Of a stretch of DNA of 64,000 nucleotides, positions 1 through 11,570 are shown piece by piece (within the stretch, counting starts at the first letter, position 1; each line of letters starts with the position of its first letter). The position numbers and the translations under genes were made by a program. The notes beneath the pieces are model-generated. The model saw nothing but the letters and a program-made list of their open reading frames with translations, was not told where the DNA came from and made no database searches. The stretch comes from Mantis religiosa (lineage: Eukaryota; Arthropoda; Insecta; Mantodea; Mantidae), in the NCBI GenBank assembly GCA_030765055.1, contig CM060953.1:24555919-24619918 (forward strand). Direction: 5' to 3'.

Positions 1-1085
1 ATATCGGGCATATGTTGAACTTCTAATATCTAAACAAAAATCAGAAAGTATGCCTACGCCATTGCTGCTTACCACTTTGTCATTATAGCAGTTCTGGATA
101 CGAAAAAAGGCCCACCGCCAGCAAAAAGAGAGAGGAAAGAAGTGATTAAGTAATCACAGCGATAGGGAAGTAACGTCGAATAAAACAAAAAAATAAAAAG
201 TGAAAAAATGAAAGGATCTAAGAGTAAGACCATGCTGAAACGTTGAGTATGCAAAATCGATGATGGTGGGAGATTACGTTATCTTAGCAACACGAAACAA
301 AGACGATTATCCTTTCACCCGCACCGCAGGCATTCCTTGGCGATTAGAGCATCGCATAATCCAAAAAATATTGTGCTCAAGGACGTATGAGCACACATGT
401 CTTCCCTTTTCACGTCCCTCACAAGAAAGGGAGATCGTGACTGGGTCTTACAAAGAACATATTTTCCACGCTGAATAAGATTCCTAATTCTTGTCAGCCA
501 GTCCCAAGGCACGGAGCACAGACACGAAACCAAGCACTACTTCCGGGACTCACAAATCAGGGCGATACTATATAAATTAGCATTGAATATAACATGCTAC
601 TAGAACTGGAATCCGCAACCCCCATTTAGGAGAGTACATCAATAGTGTTTATAACGCAAGTCAGTATTAGCGTAGCTAGGATTATCGTATCTTCGTGAGA
701 ACCAATGTAATATCTTAGAAACACTGGACTCTGTAATGATCCAAAATTCACACATTGTCACACATTACTCTAACAGTTTGGTTTGATGTGCAAGACTCCC
801 TGACATAAAATAATGGTCATTCAAAATTGGGTTCTAAACCAAACAAATCGCCTTAAGGCATTGCTTTTGGTGTTGTAACATTAACTGTACAATTCTACTC
901 CCTTTCGGAAGCTGTAAGGCAAACGTTCTCAGTTAATAGCCTTTCTCTATGATCCTTCTATCCTACAAATCGGCGAGTATCACTTGTAGTTGTTTGAGCT
1001 AGCCTTGTCTAAGCAAATCTGGAGTCCCATAATATTAAAGCGTGCCTCAATGAATACACTCATTTCCTAAGTTTTTCTAACATAT
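1..1085. other. AT-rich stretch, no gene recognised
   Basis: Only short overlapping ORFs on both strands (for example 260-478 plus and 315-533 minus, 72 codons each). No recognised domain, repeat or RNA motif was found. Treated as intergenic or intronic DNA. Confidence 0.5.
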
Positions 1086-1520
1086 TGTGGCGAACCCGAT
1101 CGCGATAAGGCGGCTTGGCACACAATAGACGGATAGGTTTCACGGAGATAACGAGCTTGCATAAACAGATAACGCCGGCAAGCAAGATAACTGAGGCAAA
1201 GGCCTCACCGGGTAGATTAAGTTACGTTTCTGGAATGTGATAGAATATTCGAATTATGTAACTAAATGCCTTGTTTGCCAAAAACTCATGAATGGAGATA
1301 TAAAAGGGATTGTGACACGCTAGCACGACAGCTGTAGTTGTGAAACAGTTGTGTAACAGTGTTGTAACGAGAGCTAATTTAATCAGCTGCAAGTGTTTGT
1401 TATTGTCCTAGACCTTGGAAGATTGGTGTAATGTTGTTACGTGAGAATTGGACAGTGTATTGCTACGGAAATAAAGGAGATTTTTAATTTCTGCAACTCG
1501 GCCTTTTAATTCTGCGAACC
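1086..1520 (+). repeat. Candidate solo LTR or isolated pol II promoter unit
   Basis: The stretch starts with TGTGGCGAACCC, is richer in GC and CpG than its surroundings, and holds a good TATA box (ATATAAAAGG near 1297-1307). About 165 bp further on comes an AATAAA signal (near 1470), followed by a T-rich and then GC-rich segment. This TATA-to-AATAAA spacing is the usual U3-R-U5 layout of an insect retrovirus-like LTR. No second LTR, tRNA primer-binding site or pol ORF is seen nearby and I could not define a target-site duplication, so a gene promoter with a coincidental AATAAA remains possible. The ends are approximate. Confidence 0.3.
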
Positions 1521-4239
1521 AAAAAAAGTTACAATATGAAGGAGCAGCTGGGCACTCTAGGAACGCTTGTAACGTTGATAAACAAACTTAATATTACTCT
1601 TACTTTGGACAAACATCACTGATGCAAATTGATCTCTCCATAATCACAAATCTTCAACCTATCTGCCCTTAACACATAAAAACAACACGATCAACAGAAA
1701 AGAGGTAAGTAAAACCTATTCCTTGGCATGCATCATTTCATCGCACGATAAGCGTGTTTCATCATTTTCCAGGGGTGGTGACAACGGCCAAACACATCCA
1801 GGATGATATGCTTTAAATGATGCGTATTTCTTGTGACAGAACACGTGATGCAAATGTCGAACGAAGAGCTGGGCAAATAATCCAAACATGCGTCCTTTGG
1901 AAATCAACTAGACGTTGGCATGTTAAATATGTGATTGTCGATGTACAATCTACATAAATATGACCAACTGCAGAAAAGCCGTTCCTCGACTTTTCAATTG
2001 CAATGCCTTATAACTTTCTCCCTTCTAATTCTTCCAAAAATCGTCATATTGTTTACTTTCTTCCCCTGAAGAAAGCGAATGAGTGAATACTTTAAACGGT
2101 TACAAATGTGAATACTTAAACACTGCTAGGAATTTATTCCTTTTCCATCTCTTATTAGGAGGTAAATCTTAACTTTCACATTTACACAAACTTCGAAACT
2201 TTTTCTGCCGCACAGTTCAGAAGCTAATCTGAGGGCCGCTCAGCCCATATTCTTTTAGGAATTTGAGCTAAAGCACTTCTCTTTACATGAAATGAATTTT
2301 GCACTCAAGTCTTCAGTCATTTTTGTCTGCAGTCTATCTTTAAATTCTCTATTGGGCGTAGTAACCGTCAGAAAACAGATCATGCGGAAATCTTTCTGTA
2401 AGATTCTGGTATTTCTAAGAATAAAATGGTTTAGGGTTCTGCACTGCACTTAAGAAATCAAGTTTATTTCGTATGACATTAAGTGTTTCATTCTTCTCAC
2501 GCTCAACACATCCTTTACAATTTCTTAAACAGAGTTTTAACGAGTTTAAGTTGTATTTAACAAAGAAATTGGTAACTGTGGTAAAGCATACTTTTGAAGT
2601 GAATATTGAAGCACCACTTTAACATAATTAATGACAATAATTTGTGAGCTCTAGTTTGTTTTGTTTTCCGAAATTTTCGAGAACCCTTTACATACCTTCA
2701 TCGCTGAGTTGTCATTCAAATGGGTTGATACAAATTGAAATGACAACAGCCAGTACGTTTAAGTTCTATAAATGACTCGTATTTTTTCGGTAAAAGACAA
2801 AGAGATATAATATGACCCACCTCAATGGCGATTTACACCGCTTTAGGTACTTTACACCCTGACTCCATAGTTTAGACCACTATTAGGACAATTATTGAAA
2901 ATTAACCGATATCTCACTTTAACTGTGTGTAGAACAAAACGACATTACCAACTAGATGTTTTAATGAACTATTGCTTAGCCCACTGTATACTTTAAACAT
3001 TCAAAATTAAACGATTATATGTAGATAAAGGCTGTTGATGCTGGTGTGGCTCCACTGGTAGAATTCAGACCTACTAATTCGAAACATCTGAAGCTGTTTG
3101 GAGCAATATCAGTATTAAAAGATGTTCATGAACACTGGAAATACCATTTTCAACTCTGTAAAATATTAAAGCATTTGGCTCAACAAGAACTTTGATTTTC
3201 GTTCAGTAATTCTGAGGAAAGACCTTCACCGTTTAGATCCTTATTCCTGATCTATATTGCAAACAAATTTTAACAAGAATATTATTTGGTGCTAAACAAA
3301 TGGCAACAGCGTTACAAATTATATTTAAGTTAACCATCAAAACGTGTGCCACATCTTATGCAGTAACTAAAATCTGTAATTAGTGATGTATTTAATCGAA
3401 GTATAAAATTATCTCCTGCAGTACGTCATAATATTTCTGAACTTCAAGATGTCTGAAATTTGAAATGCACGACTCAAATGAGGAGTCGCAAAACTGTCCC
3501 TTGTTCAGCAGAGCATTTTAACACGATATGAACTTTAGATTGCTAGAATGTTTAGTGCAAGTAAAATAATGACTTGTAAAATAAATATGAATTCCTTACT
3601 TAAGGAATTCCTGCTTATATGTGTCACATATGCTGAAATTCTTTCTTATGCTACAGTGAGCACATTTTAAATGAAGACTGTAACAAAAATGAGAAAAATA
3701 ACGCAGAGGTCGGATGGATGTAAAATATACAATTTTCTTGAGGTTGTGAACTTTAAGTTCACGTCGACGGAATGTTCGCACCCATTTACAAGTCAAAGGT
3801 GCAAATAAAATTTAAGTGCACACGTTGCACATTTTACTGCAGTTCGGGGACCGGGGCAGTAATGGACAGACATAAGATAAGATCTGACCTACCACAGCAT
3901 TGTACAAAACTAGGGCGGTCCATACAAGATGTTAAGTAACAATGTAATGTAACAGTATTTAGTACTTCGTCATGTCCATAGTGGAAGTCCAATAGTGGAA
4001 TCTATCCACAGAGCCGTAGAACATTTTATGGACAAACCCCAAGTTGGCAGCAAGAGAATGTATTTTTCAGTTAATTCTGGTAGAGACAAATACTCATTTA
4101 TTGTTCATACACAAAAGCATCTGTCTGTGAAAGACAGTTCCCCACGACTGGTTGTGCCACGTGCAAGCTACCAACGCACGAACTTGCCACTTAGCGTGGG
4201 TACGACATTACGAAAACAGGGAATGCCTTTTAATTTGAT
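1521..4239. other. AT-rich stretch, no gene recognised
   Basis: ORFs are all below about 85 codons and lack recognisable motifs (for example 1716-1907 minus, 2255-2449 minus, 3995-4246 plus). No tandem repeat, SINE or transposase fragment was recognised. Confidence 0.45.
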
Positions 4240-4335
4240 GTTATGACCCCCGGCTGTACACTGACCTCTGCCGGGGAACGAACCCACTTCTCCACATCCG
4301 TTGGTGATCTCACGCTCTGCAACCGTCAACTACAG
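4240..4335 (-). repeat. tRNA-like SINE head relic
   Basis: On the minus strand a B-box-like GGGTTCGTTCCCC (plus positions about 4273-4285) lies about 40 bp downstream of an A-box-like GTTGCAGAGCG. This is the spacing of an internal pol III promoter in tRNA-derived SINEs. The head is degenerate, no cloverleaf closes properly and no clear 3' tail or duplication is seen. It is a single copy in this window, so the family is unassigned. Confidence 0.35.
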
Positions 4336-6239
4336 AAATAGCTGCCAGGGAAAAGCCATGCGCTTCAAGAGACAAAAGAAGAAATGTGCCAACGAGAACT
4401 GGTCCCCGAACTCACTTCCTGAACTTTCATTTACCATCAAAGTAAAGAGGACGCCTGAGGACGGGTAGGAAGACAGTATCACATCTGCAACGAGCTTCAC
4501 GACATCAGAAAAATTAAGTTTCGGCATAGAGATCGCGTCTACTTCCTTAAACCAATGCCTTATATGTCCCCGAAGCACGGCGATATACGACTTGCAACAT
4601 TTACCAGCTTCAGTGGTTAAAACGGTAGGTCTGCAGCGCCAGTTCAAGCAAGTAGAAGAGGGTACACAACTAATGAGATCATCTGTTTTACGTAACCCTC
4701 AACAATCTTCAAGTGTTTCGATTTTCTTTCCTAGTCATCCGGATTAGCTTTCAACACGTACTTTAAACGAATATTATACAAATAAACTTGCCTCAAATTG
4801 TAATAATTTCAATTCCCTAGCTCCATACTTATATATTTCGTATGGCAAGTGTTTAATAAAAAAATAGATAATCATGTTTGAGACTATATCAACTCGGAAA
4901 GTCGAATCAAATTTGAAAACGTCACATTTCCAATTTAGTGACTAAACACGAATGTGTCTTTAGTTTGCTGTTTTGCAGCGTTACTGTCGAACACATCAAA
5001 TACACACACCTTGATTGGTAGTGACTAAGCAAGAGTGAACACAAATGTGTTTGGATACTTGATAATATCCCTGTACCTATAATCATCGACGAAAAGTTTA
5101 CGCCTAAATTCCCTTTTCCAATCGTTATCTCGTTTGATTTGGTGTATATAACCAATGATTAGTCTTCATCGTCTGCGGTATCGCGCTACAACAAAATGAA
5201 TATTTAATATTCCCATAAGTAAAATCAGGAATTTACCTATCCTCTTACTTAATTGATGATTAACTTCTCATCCGCCCCCTTAACAAAAGCATGCAGATTG
5301 CCTCTATCGGCTGGTGCTTAGCATGACAGCTTCCAATTCAGAGGTACCAAATTCGATACTTAGCAGGAGAATGAGAATTTTTTTAACCATGCTCCCTATT
5401 CGTCCTAGACTATGGAAGTATAATTGTAAGGGTAAGTATGCATGAGAAAATTCTTAAAAAAATAATCAGAAGTAAAGAAACGCAAAAGACACTGAAAATA
5501 ATTGTCTATGATCGGATGCCAAAAAGACAAAGCCATACCTACATTAAATGAGGTATATTAAATGCAACAAAACAAATATGCTATCAGTTTTATGGCACAT
5601 CTAGAATTTTTTTTTTCTTTCTGTTCTTACTTTTCGCAGCTGTACATAACGCTAGCACTGAAGCGATGCCTCGGGGAGTGTTTAGGAAGCGAATATACTT
5701 TTAACTTATCATTTCCTGTGTGTCACAAAGAAGCGAGGGTGTGATCCTCACGTCAGCCTAGACAGCTATTAGTACCTTTCCCTTGACAAATGGGCTGTGG
5801 GGCTTGCTCATTCCACCAGTCACACGATTTATTCAAGTGTGCAGTGTACCAGATTGGGACAGCAATAACAAATGCTTTAACGCAATATTCCGTTGCCCTA
5901 CATTCAATTCGGTTTCCTTATTTTCCTAACTTCAATACACGTTTTTCTTATTTAATTAAAATCGAGATAAACCTTTACTCACTGCTATTTCTTTGTGGAT
6001 GGATATAACGGGTATACAGGAAACCAAATCGAGCCAAGATGCTAAAAATCCAGTTGCTATGTTAGCCTTAAAAGTACATCGATACGCTTTCCACACACAG
6101 AAATAACTGAACGAGAGCACTTTAAAAAGGAAATAAATAAATAAATAGAGAACTTTAAAATAACACATTGACAAATTCAAGCCAATAATAATATTATACA
6201 TTTCAGAAATGGTTGATGCCACAAAAATTAAATAATTTG
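4330..6239. other. Stretch with one 105-codon ORF, no gene recognised
   Basis: The longest ORF, 4330-4647 minus (105 codons), has no recognisable domain and no clear splice context. It could be a chance ORF or part of an exon. The remainder is AT-rich with short ORFs only (4922-5155 minus, 5562-5744 plus, 5956-6222 minus). Confidence 0.4.
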
Positions 6240-6764
6240 GTATTTTAAAAAGTTAATTTTTTTTAGCAATTCCTCTTTTGTCTATGGTTTATGGGTTATA
6301 AAATTATACAACATTTCTTTAGGAAGAAGAGCCTATTCCCAGAACATTTAAAAGAATCTGTCAGGTAAAGGTTGGTTTGGTTGGACATTTCAAAAAGATG
6401 CAATACCAATTTGGAAAGAAAAAACACTTTTCAGATACCCATACTTGCATTTTTCTCCGCAGAGAGTATTTGGTGGCATACAATATTCCCTCTTACGTAC
6501 GTACTATAGGTAGATGACGGAGGAAGTAAAACTTGCTTTCTAAGATACAATATTCTTAAGTATAATCTAAAATCCCAGCCACTTCAAGAGTTATTGTTTG
6601 TATACTAATCGCTGGTAGCAAATTATGGGTTTGTGCTAAATTGACTAAATTTTCGGTTTTAATTAAATTAAACATTACAAACATACAGGAATTTTAAAAC
6701 CATTACGAATGTTTTCACTTAACGATAAAACTGACAAAAACGGAACACTTTATAACACATCATT
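6240..6764. other. AT-rich stretch with a possible weak third copy of an old repeat
   Basis: Between about 6270 and 6350 the spaced anchors CCTCTT, ATGGTTTA and TATTCCCAG/ACATTT occur in the same order as in the diverged pair at 42.5-43.2 and 46.9-47.5 kb. The match is short and may be chance. The rest holds nothing recognisable. Confidence 0.25.
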
Positions 6765-6995
6765 ATTATTTCCGGGCTGTTTTGTCGTAGTCTTTTGGCG
6801 TAAGAACGTCCAAACGTTTCGTGCACAACTGTGGTAGACATCTTCAGTGGTTCGGTCAAAGTTTGCTCGGAGACGCAGCGAAACTGTCTCCGAGGAAACT
6901 TCTACCGCGCCACTGAAGATGTCTACCCCAGTTGTGGACGAAACGTTTGGACGTTCTTACGCCAACAGACCACGGCAAAACAGCCCGGAAATAAT
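6765..6995. mobile_element. Foldback (long-hairpin) element with nested inner hairpin
   Basis: Two 86-bp arms (6765-6850 and 6910-6995) are reverse complements with only a handful of mismatches, starting at ATTATTTCCGGGC and its complement. The 59-bp centre contains a second inverted repeat, 6861-6874 against 6886-6899 (13 of 14 pairs), around an 11-nt loop. The whole unit would fold into one long hairpin. Each arm carries a CUGAAGA ... GAAAC arrangement like the core of a hammerhead ribozyme (right arm 6913-6955). ORFs at 6831-7100 and 6847-7050 run through the palindrome and are not genes. It may be a MITE-like DNA element or a derivative of a ribozyme-bearing retroelement. A short ATTATT/AATAAT flank could be part of the arms or a duplication. 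Confidence 0.8.
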
Positions 6996-7689
6996 TGTAA
7001 AATTGACTCCGGCAGTGAAAGCTTACGTCCTCTCATATTGTTTAAAGTAATTCAGTTGCAGGTATGTTTAAATAATTTTGTGATCAAAATCAGTGTATGA
7101 AAATATATTTTGGATTTGTAGACCAGTAATTCCAGTTTACAGTACTTAATCTACCTCCATTAATTGCTAATGTAAACTAACGACATATACAGCATATGCC
7201 GGTTTTATTAGTAGTAAATTACAAGACGATTTCGTCTTTGCTGAACTGAATGACAATTAAGCAAGCATATTTTTCATGGCATCTAAACTAAATGAAAGTT
7301 AACACAATATTACATAAACTGAAAAGGTTATCATACCAACTTCAAGGATGAAAGCTGTAACCGTAACATGAAGCCTTACCTGAAACAAAAGAAAAAAAGA
7401 TGGTAAATTTCAAATAAGCCCAAGAAGACATTAAAGCAATAAAAAGACTAAAATAATTTGCTACTAAATATAACTAACAGTCGTGATTATTACGAAGCTG
7501 TAATATAAAAATGATCATTTAAAAATTAAACTCAAAATTGCAGGCCACAGACATTAATAAAGCACAAGAAATTACTAGCAACAATAACATTTTGTAGGCT
7601 CGAAACATGAGAAAGGTTGAACGACGAATCAACAAAATGTTTGAAATAATTCACAAAATGGTACTCGGGGTCTCAAAGAAAATAGCACA
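6996..7689. other. AT-rich stretch, no gene recognised
   Basis: Very AT-rich, short ORFs only, no repeats recognised. Confidence 0.5.
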
Positions 7690-7800
7690 CAAAGAGGGGA
7701 AAAAAGATCATGCAAGTAGCTCAACCAAACAATAGATTCGAACTCGAGACCTCAGATATTCCACACCATGGTGATTCACGAAGTACTGAAATGTAAAACA
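7690..7800 (-). repeat. Possible tRNA-derived SINE relic
   Basis: The minus strand has a B-box-like CGAGTTCGAATCT (plus about 7738-7750), preceded by roughly 50 bp that could be a decayed tRNA head and followed by a purine- and T-rich segment. No A box is convincing and no duplication was found. A chance match is possible. Confidence 0.3.
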
Positions 7801-8183
7801 GATGAATGCCCCACTTTAGAAGGCCAAAAACACCCGCCGAGACATCGCCGGAGCAGGCTGACATAACCTAATCAATCAAGACGATGAGTCATGAGTAGCG
7901 GACTGCTTTCTAATTCTCAGTTGGGGCACAGCCCAAAGCTGGCTCTTACATTCCATAACGTATTTCTTCTTCGAGATGAAAAGTATTATATCTCTGAACA
8001 ATTCATTCAACATTAATAGACTAAGGGACAATCGAATAAGCAAAAAATAGGGCAGTCACGTGTTTCAAAAAATGAATAAGGTGTGTAAGATTCACTTCAA
8101 GCAAAGCCCATTAATAGTTATGATGACCTCAAAGGTAATACATATTTTTTTGGTTTATTCTTAATATTTAGTAATAATAAATA

Positions 8184-8189
<6 letters not shown>
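7801..8189. other. AT-rich stretch, no gene recognised
   Basis: No ORF of note and no recognised repeat before the (AT)n tract. Confidence 0.5.

Positions 8190-8249
<60 letters not shown>
8190..8249. repeat. (AT)n microsatellite, about 60 bp
   Basis: About 30 uninterrupted AT dinucleotides. The tract directly abuts the 3' end of the minus-strand LINE remnant at 8250, so it may have grown from that element's 3' tail. Confidence 0.97.
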
Positions 8250-8251
<2 letters not shown>

Positions 8252-8478
8252 GTCCCTTCGTAGTACTTGAAGGCTATACACAGCCCGGTAACTTTTAGAT
8301 TAATTTTAGGCTTCTCAGCTCTTGCTAGGATCTATATGGAGGTTAGCTTTTGCTGCTATAGGGATTAGCTCCGATGTTCTCAGATGCCCGCAAGACATGC
8401 GGAATACTCTAAACCGGCGACTTGTAGGGTCATAATCCCCAGGAGACCTAAGCGGGCGCTTCGATGTTGACGTAAGGT
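8250..8478 (-). pseudogene. LINE 3' end: reverse-transcriptase C-terminus and 3' UTR
   Basis: Read on the minus strand, about 8340-8470 encodes a peptide containing GDYDPTSRRFRVFRMSCGH and then ELIPIAAKAN before a stop. The copy at 57671-57862 encodes the aligned GDYDAASRRFRRYRVPRMAC. The shared pattern, an arginine-rich tail after L-G-D-Y, resembles the extreme C-terminus of non-LTR retrotransposon polymerases of the jockey-like type. This copy is heavily 5' truncated, keeping only the last ~45 codons and ~90 bp of 3' UTR, which ends at the (AT)n tract. It is non-functional. Family placement is inference from the residue pattern. Confidence 0.55.
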
Positions 8479-9201
8479 TGTGTTGAATTTACTAACTGGA
8501 GGGGCCTTAACTGGAAAAATATCCCAAAAAATAATCGCTCTAGCATTTTGATTGCAGATCCATACCTATATTTTGCAGTAATAACTTTGATTATCTTTAA
8601 TTCCAAAGAAAAGAAACTATCGCAGCAGCGTCTTGGTGTATGAAAATTTATTCAAGCATCTATGTACGTAGTTAATACCAAGATATAATTTATGACAAAT
8701 TCCTAACGCTGTATTTTCGAAACACTGATATTTTTCTACTTCTACTTCGTTTTTTGGAATTAGATTGTAGTTTTGTTTCTTAGATTTCAAGTTTTAACAT
8801 GTAGTTATTCTCGAACCATTTTTAACACTCCAAAAGTTGCCTCAGCCTGCAAAAGAAACACTTTCGTTGAATATTTATCGTAATAAAGAAAGAAAAATAA
8901 GCTTTTGTATGATGGGATGGAAGTAGAAATAAAATGTTAATGAATACGGAAACTGGTGAGAATATAAGGATTTAATATTTATTACATTCCTGTATATATC
9001 ATTGAAGATCTCAACTAAGAAAATACAACTAGTTTAATTCTCATAGAATGTTCGTTTATCTTTACAGCTTCATTTTAAATATTTGCTAACAGATGCCTGC
9101 GGAATGTTAAGCACGTGGCAATTGTTTAATCCTAGACAAATGCAGAAGCAATGTCCTAATTTCAGTCTGCAGATCAGGAATTTCTTCTGAAAATGTGTGA
9201 G
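8479..9201. other. AT-rich stretch, no gene recognised
   Basis: No recognisable coding or repeat signal. Confidence 0.5.
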
Positions 9202-9226
9202 TATATATATATATATATATATATAC
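9202..9226. repeat. (TA)n microsatellite
   Basis: About 12 TA dinucleotides in a row. Confidence 0.95.
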
Positions 9227-9299
9227 ACGAGAAACCAATAAGTTTAAAACTTGAACTTTAGGAATGAAACTGTTTGGAAACAAGGAAGAAACCTAGATA

Positions 9300-9390
9300 A
9301 ACTATACGATCGAGTCGTCAGCGTTCTGGTTTCTAAGGGAAGAGAAGCGGATTCGAATTCCTGGCTGATTTGGGCGGATTTTTCATTATA
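9300..9390 (+). repeat. tRNA-derived SINE head relic
   Basis: The sequence runs GAGTCGTCAGCGTTCTGG, about 30 bp of spacer, GGATTCGAATTCCTGGC and then a GGCGGATTTTT segment. The TCGTCAGCGTTCTGG head followed by a B box and a WGGATTTT segment is a layout I associate with common insect tRNA-derived SINEs. Only the head and a little body remain. The ORF 9244-9444 on the other strand is a shadow. Confidence 0.45.
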
Positions 9391-11477
9391 CCTAGGTATA
9401 CATGTACATACAGGATGATTTAACAATCCATTTATAGATTTCAATCATTAATTCCTTTCTTTAAAAAAAAGCAAGTCTGATGACTATTCATAATCATCTG
9501 ATTTCTGAATATTAACGAACATTTCGCTCAGCAGTCTTCCGGTCCAATCTCGCAACTTCATAAACGAACTCATTTAAAGAGAAGGCTTTGACCCATTAGA
9601 TTCATTGTATCCTACGTAGTGGATAAGTGTTGTTATGGAGACTTAAAATTGTCAGCGTTTCAATTGTGTACATCTCAGTAATGTGTTAAGGCGCTTGGTG
9701 GGATAATCATTTGGTGAGCAGGCAGACATTTTTTTTATGTATGGCCGCGTGAGAGGTAGTGGACAACTGCACAGTCATCCAACCTTTCTGCACTTAACGT
9801 GGTATTGCTTAGTCAGGGACAGTTGATCCAGGAAGAGTTGATCATATGCCGGATCAAGAACAAATTGGAGTTAGGTTGAAGACGCTCCAGGAGATGCACT
9901 CACTGATATCTACCAAGACATGACTAGATAGAGCAGGACCAATTCCATGGTCTGCACCTTCACCCCAATATCAATTATTTGAATTTTTATGCTCAAATGT
10001 GTTCCAGGTCTATACATCTTATACTTATTGGGCTTCTCAAGATATGGGGGGAAAAGGAAAATAACTTTCCGGTTAACTCACCTAAACCAAGATTCCTACT
10101 CAGAATGTCTTTAAAGTGAAACAGGCACGGTTGGTTACTGAGGTACGTGCATCCCTAAGGTTAGGTAATACAAAATGTCCAGAATCCTAGTCAACGAGTG
10201 GTTTCCCCGGTTGAAGCTCACAATATAACAGAAGTAAAAGGAGTTTATACAAATGAAACAAACGTTTTTCGCATACTCTTTTACACTATATAACTAATAT
10301 TCCATATTTATGATACATAGCACGCGTATCACATTAGTATCGCAATATACTGTAAAATTACACGAATCAAAGAATCCAATCTTAATTTGCCACAGCGATA
10401 TATCCTTTTAAATTTGTTTTGGAAACGTGCTGAGGAAACACTTGACAAAAAGATACTTAAAGCTTGTTTCATTAAATATTGCTGCGAAACATTCTGAGAT
10501 ATATTAAGTAAACCAATAATCAGATTACATGCGTTTTTAGCTGAACAAGCTTGAACAGTTCCATTATCAGTCATGTTAAGCACAACTGGAATAATATAAG
10601 CGAAGGCAACAAAGTTGAAGCTTTCTTCTGATCAGCGAGGACTGATAAAACGAGGATTGGTAAATAGGTGCCTGCCTGTTTGCTTGCCGATGATGGTCAA
10701 GCAGTGCTAATACTTGCCATTCAATATGTCACTAAACGACATATCTTTATTTTAAAAATTCCCACGTATAAATACATAAATTGTAAGAAAGAAAATGACT
10801 TCGCTTTCACTAAAACTGCTGAAAGTTTTAACGGCTGAGCGGTGAGTAATGCGTCATAAATCTTTCATGAAATAAAAACTTTTATGAGCAATCTCGGGTC
10901 AGATAAAAAGAACGTTGCAATATGTCATTCATTTATCATGTACACTAACTTACAGTCCTCAACCTTCCATATCTGCGAGTATTATTTAAAAAACAAACTT
11001 AAAACGCAATTTTGGAAGCAACTCAAGATCTGTAACTTGCATCCTTCCTAATTGACAGGTAAGCTTGATGAACATTGGCTGTAGCATGTGGGATATTTAG
11101 CTGCACGTCGTCTCACGTGGGTTTTCTCAGTCTGTTCCCCTTGTTACGAAGCCTCATAACTCACTGAGGGTCAGTCGCTTACAATTGTTACACATTCTAA
11201 GCACCAAACTGCAATCCCCATGTTACAAACTACAAAACACTCCATATTCAAAGACATTTACTATCATTTACGTATGAAACACATACTTAACATTTTGACA
11301 AATGCGTTTTGTCCCTTGCGCCTTCCACATACTAGCCATATCTGCTCGTCTATTTCGTTTGGGTCAGACGATATGGCATATCGGTTACTTCAGACGTCCA
11401 AACCGAGAGAGATGCCCCCCCTACCGGTAACGTGAGGTTAGCATTCGGGAGCTCCGTCAACCGCCCACTTTGACTTT
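9391..11477. other. No gene recognised
   Basis: Short ORFs on both strands (10329-10583 minus is the longest at 84 codons), none with a recognisable domain. No repeats were recognised apart from small AT-rich tracts. Confidence 0.45.
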
Positions 11478-11570
11478 GGATTTTTCGTGATTTTCTCAGG
11501 TGTGTAGGCGAATGTTGACGTGGTTTCCCAACCAAGTTTTCCTGTTCATTATTTCCTTTTCGTTCCGTTA
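11478..11570 (+). repeat. Dispersed repeat fragment, first copy
   Basis: Contains TTTTTCGTGATTTTC, then AGGCGAATGTTG, then a pyrimidine-rich stretch with CGTTCCG. A second copy at 50118-50205 has TTTTCCGTGATTTTC and ACACGAATGTTG at matching spacing. A frequent insect SINE body has a similar GTGGTTTTCCC ... GCGAATGYYGGG order, so a SINE body is my best guess. No tRNA head remains in either copy. Confidence 0.45.
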
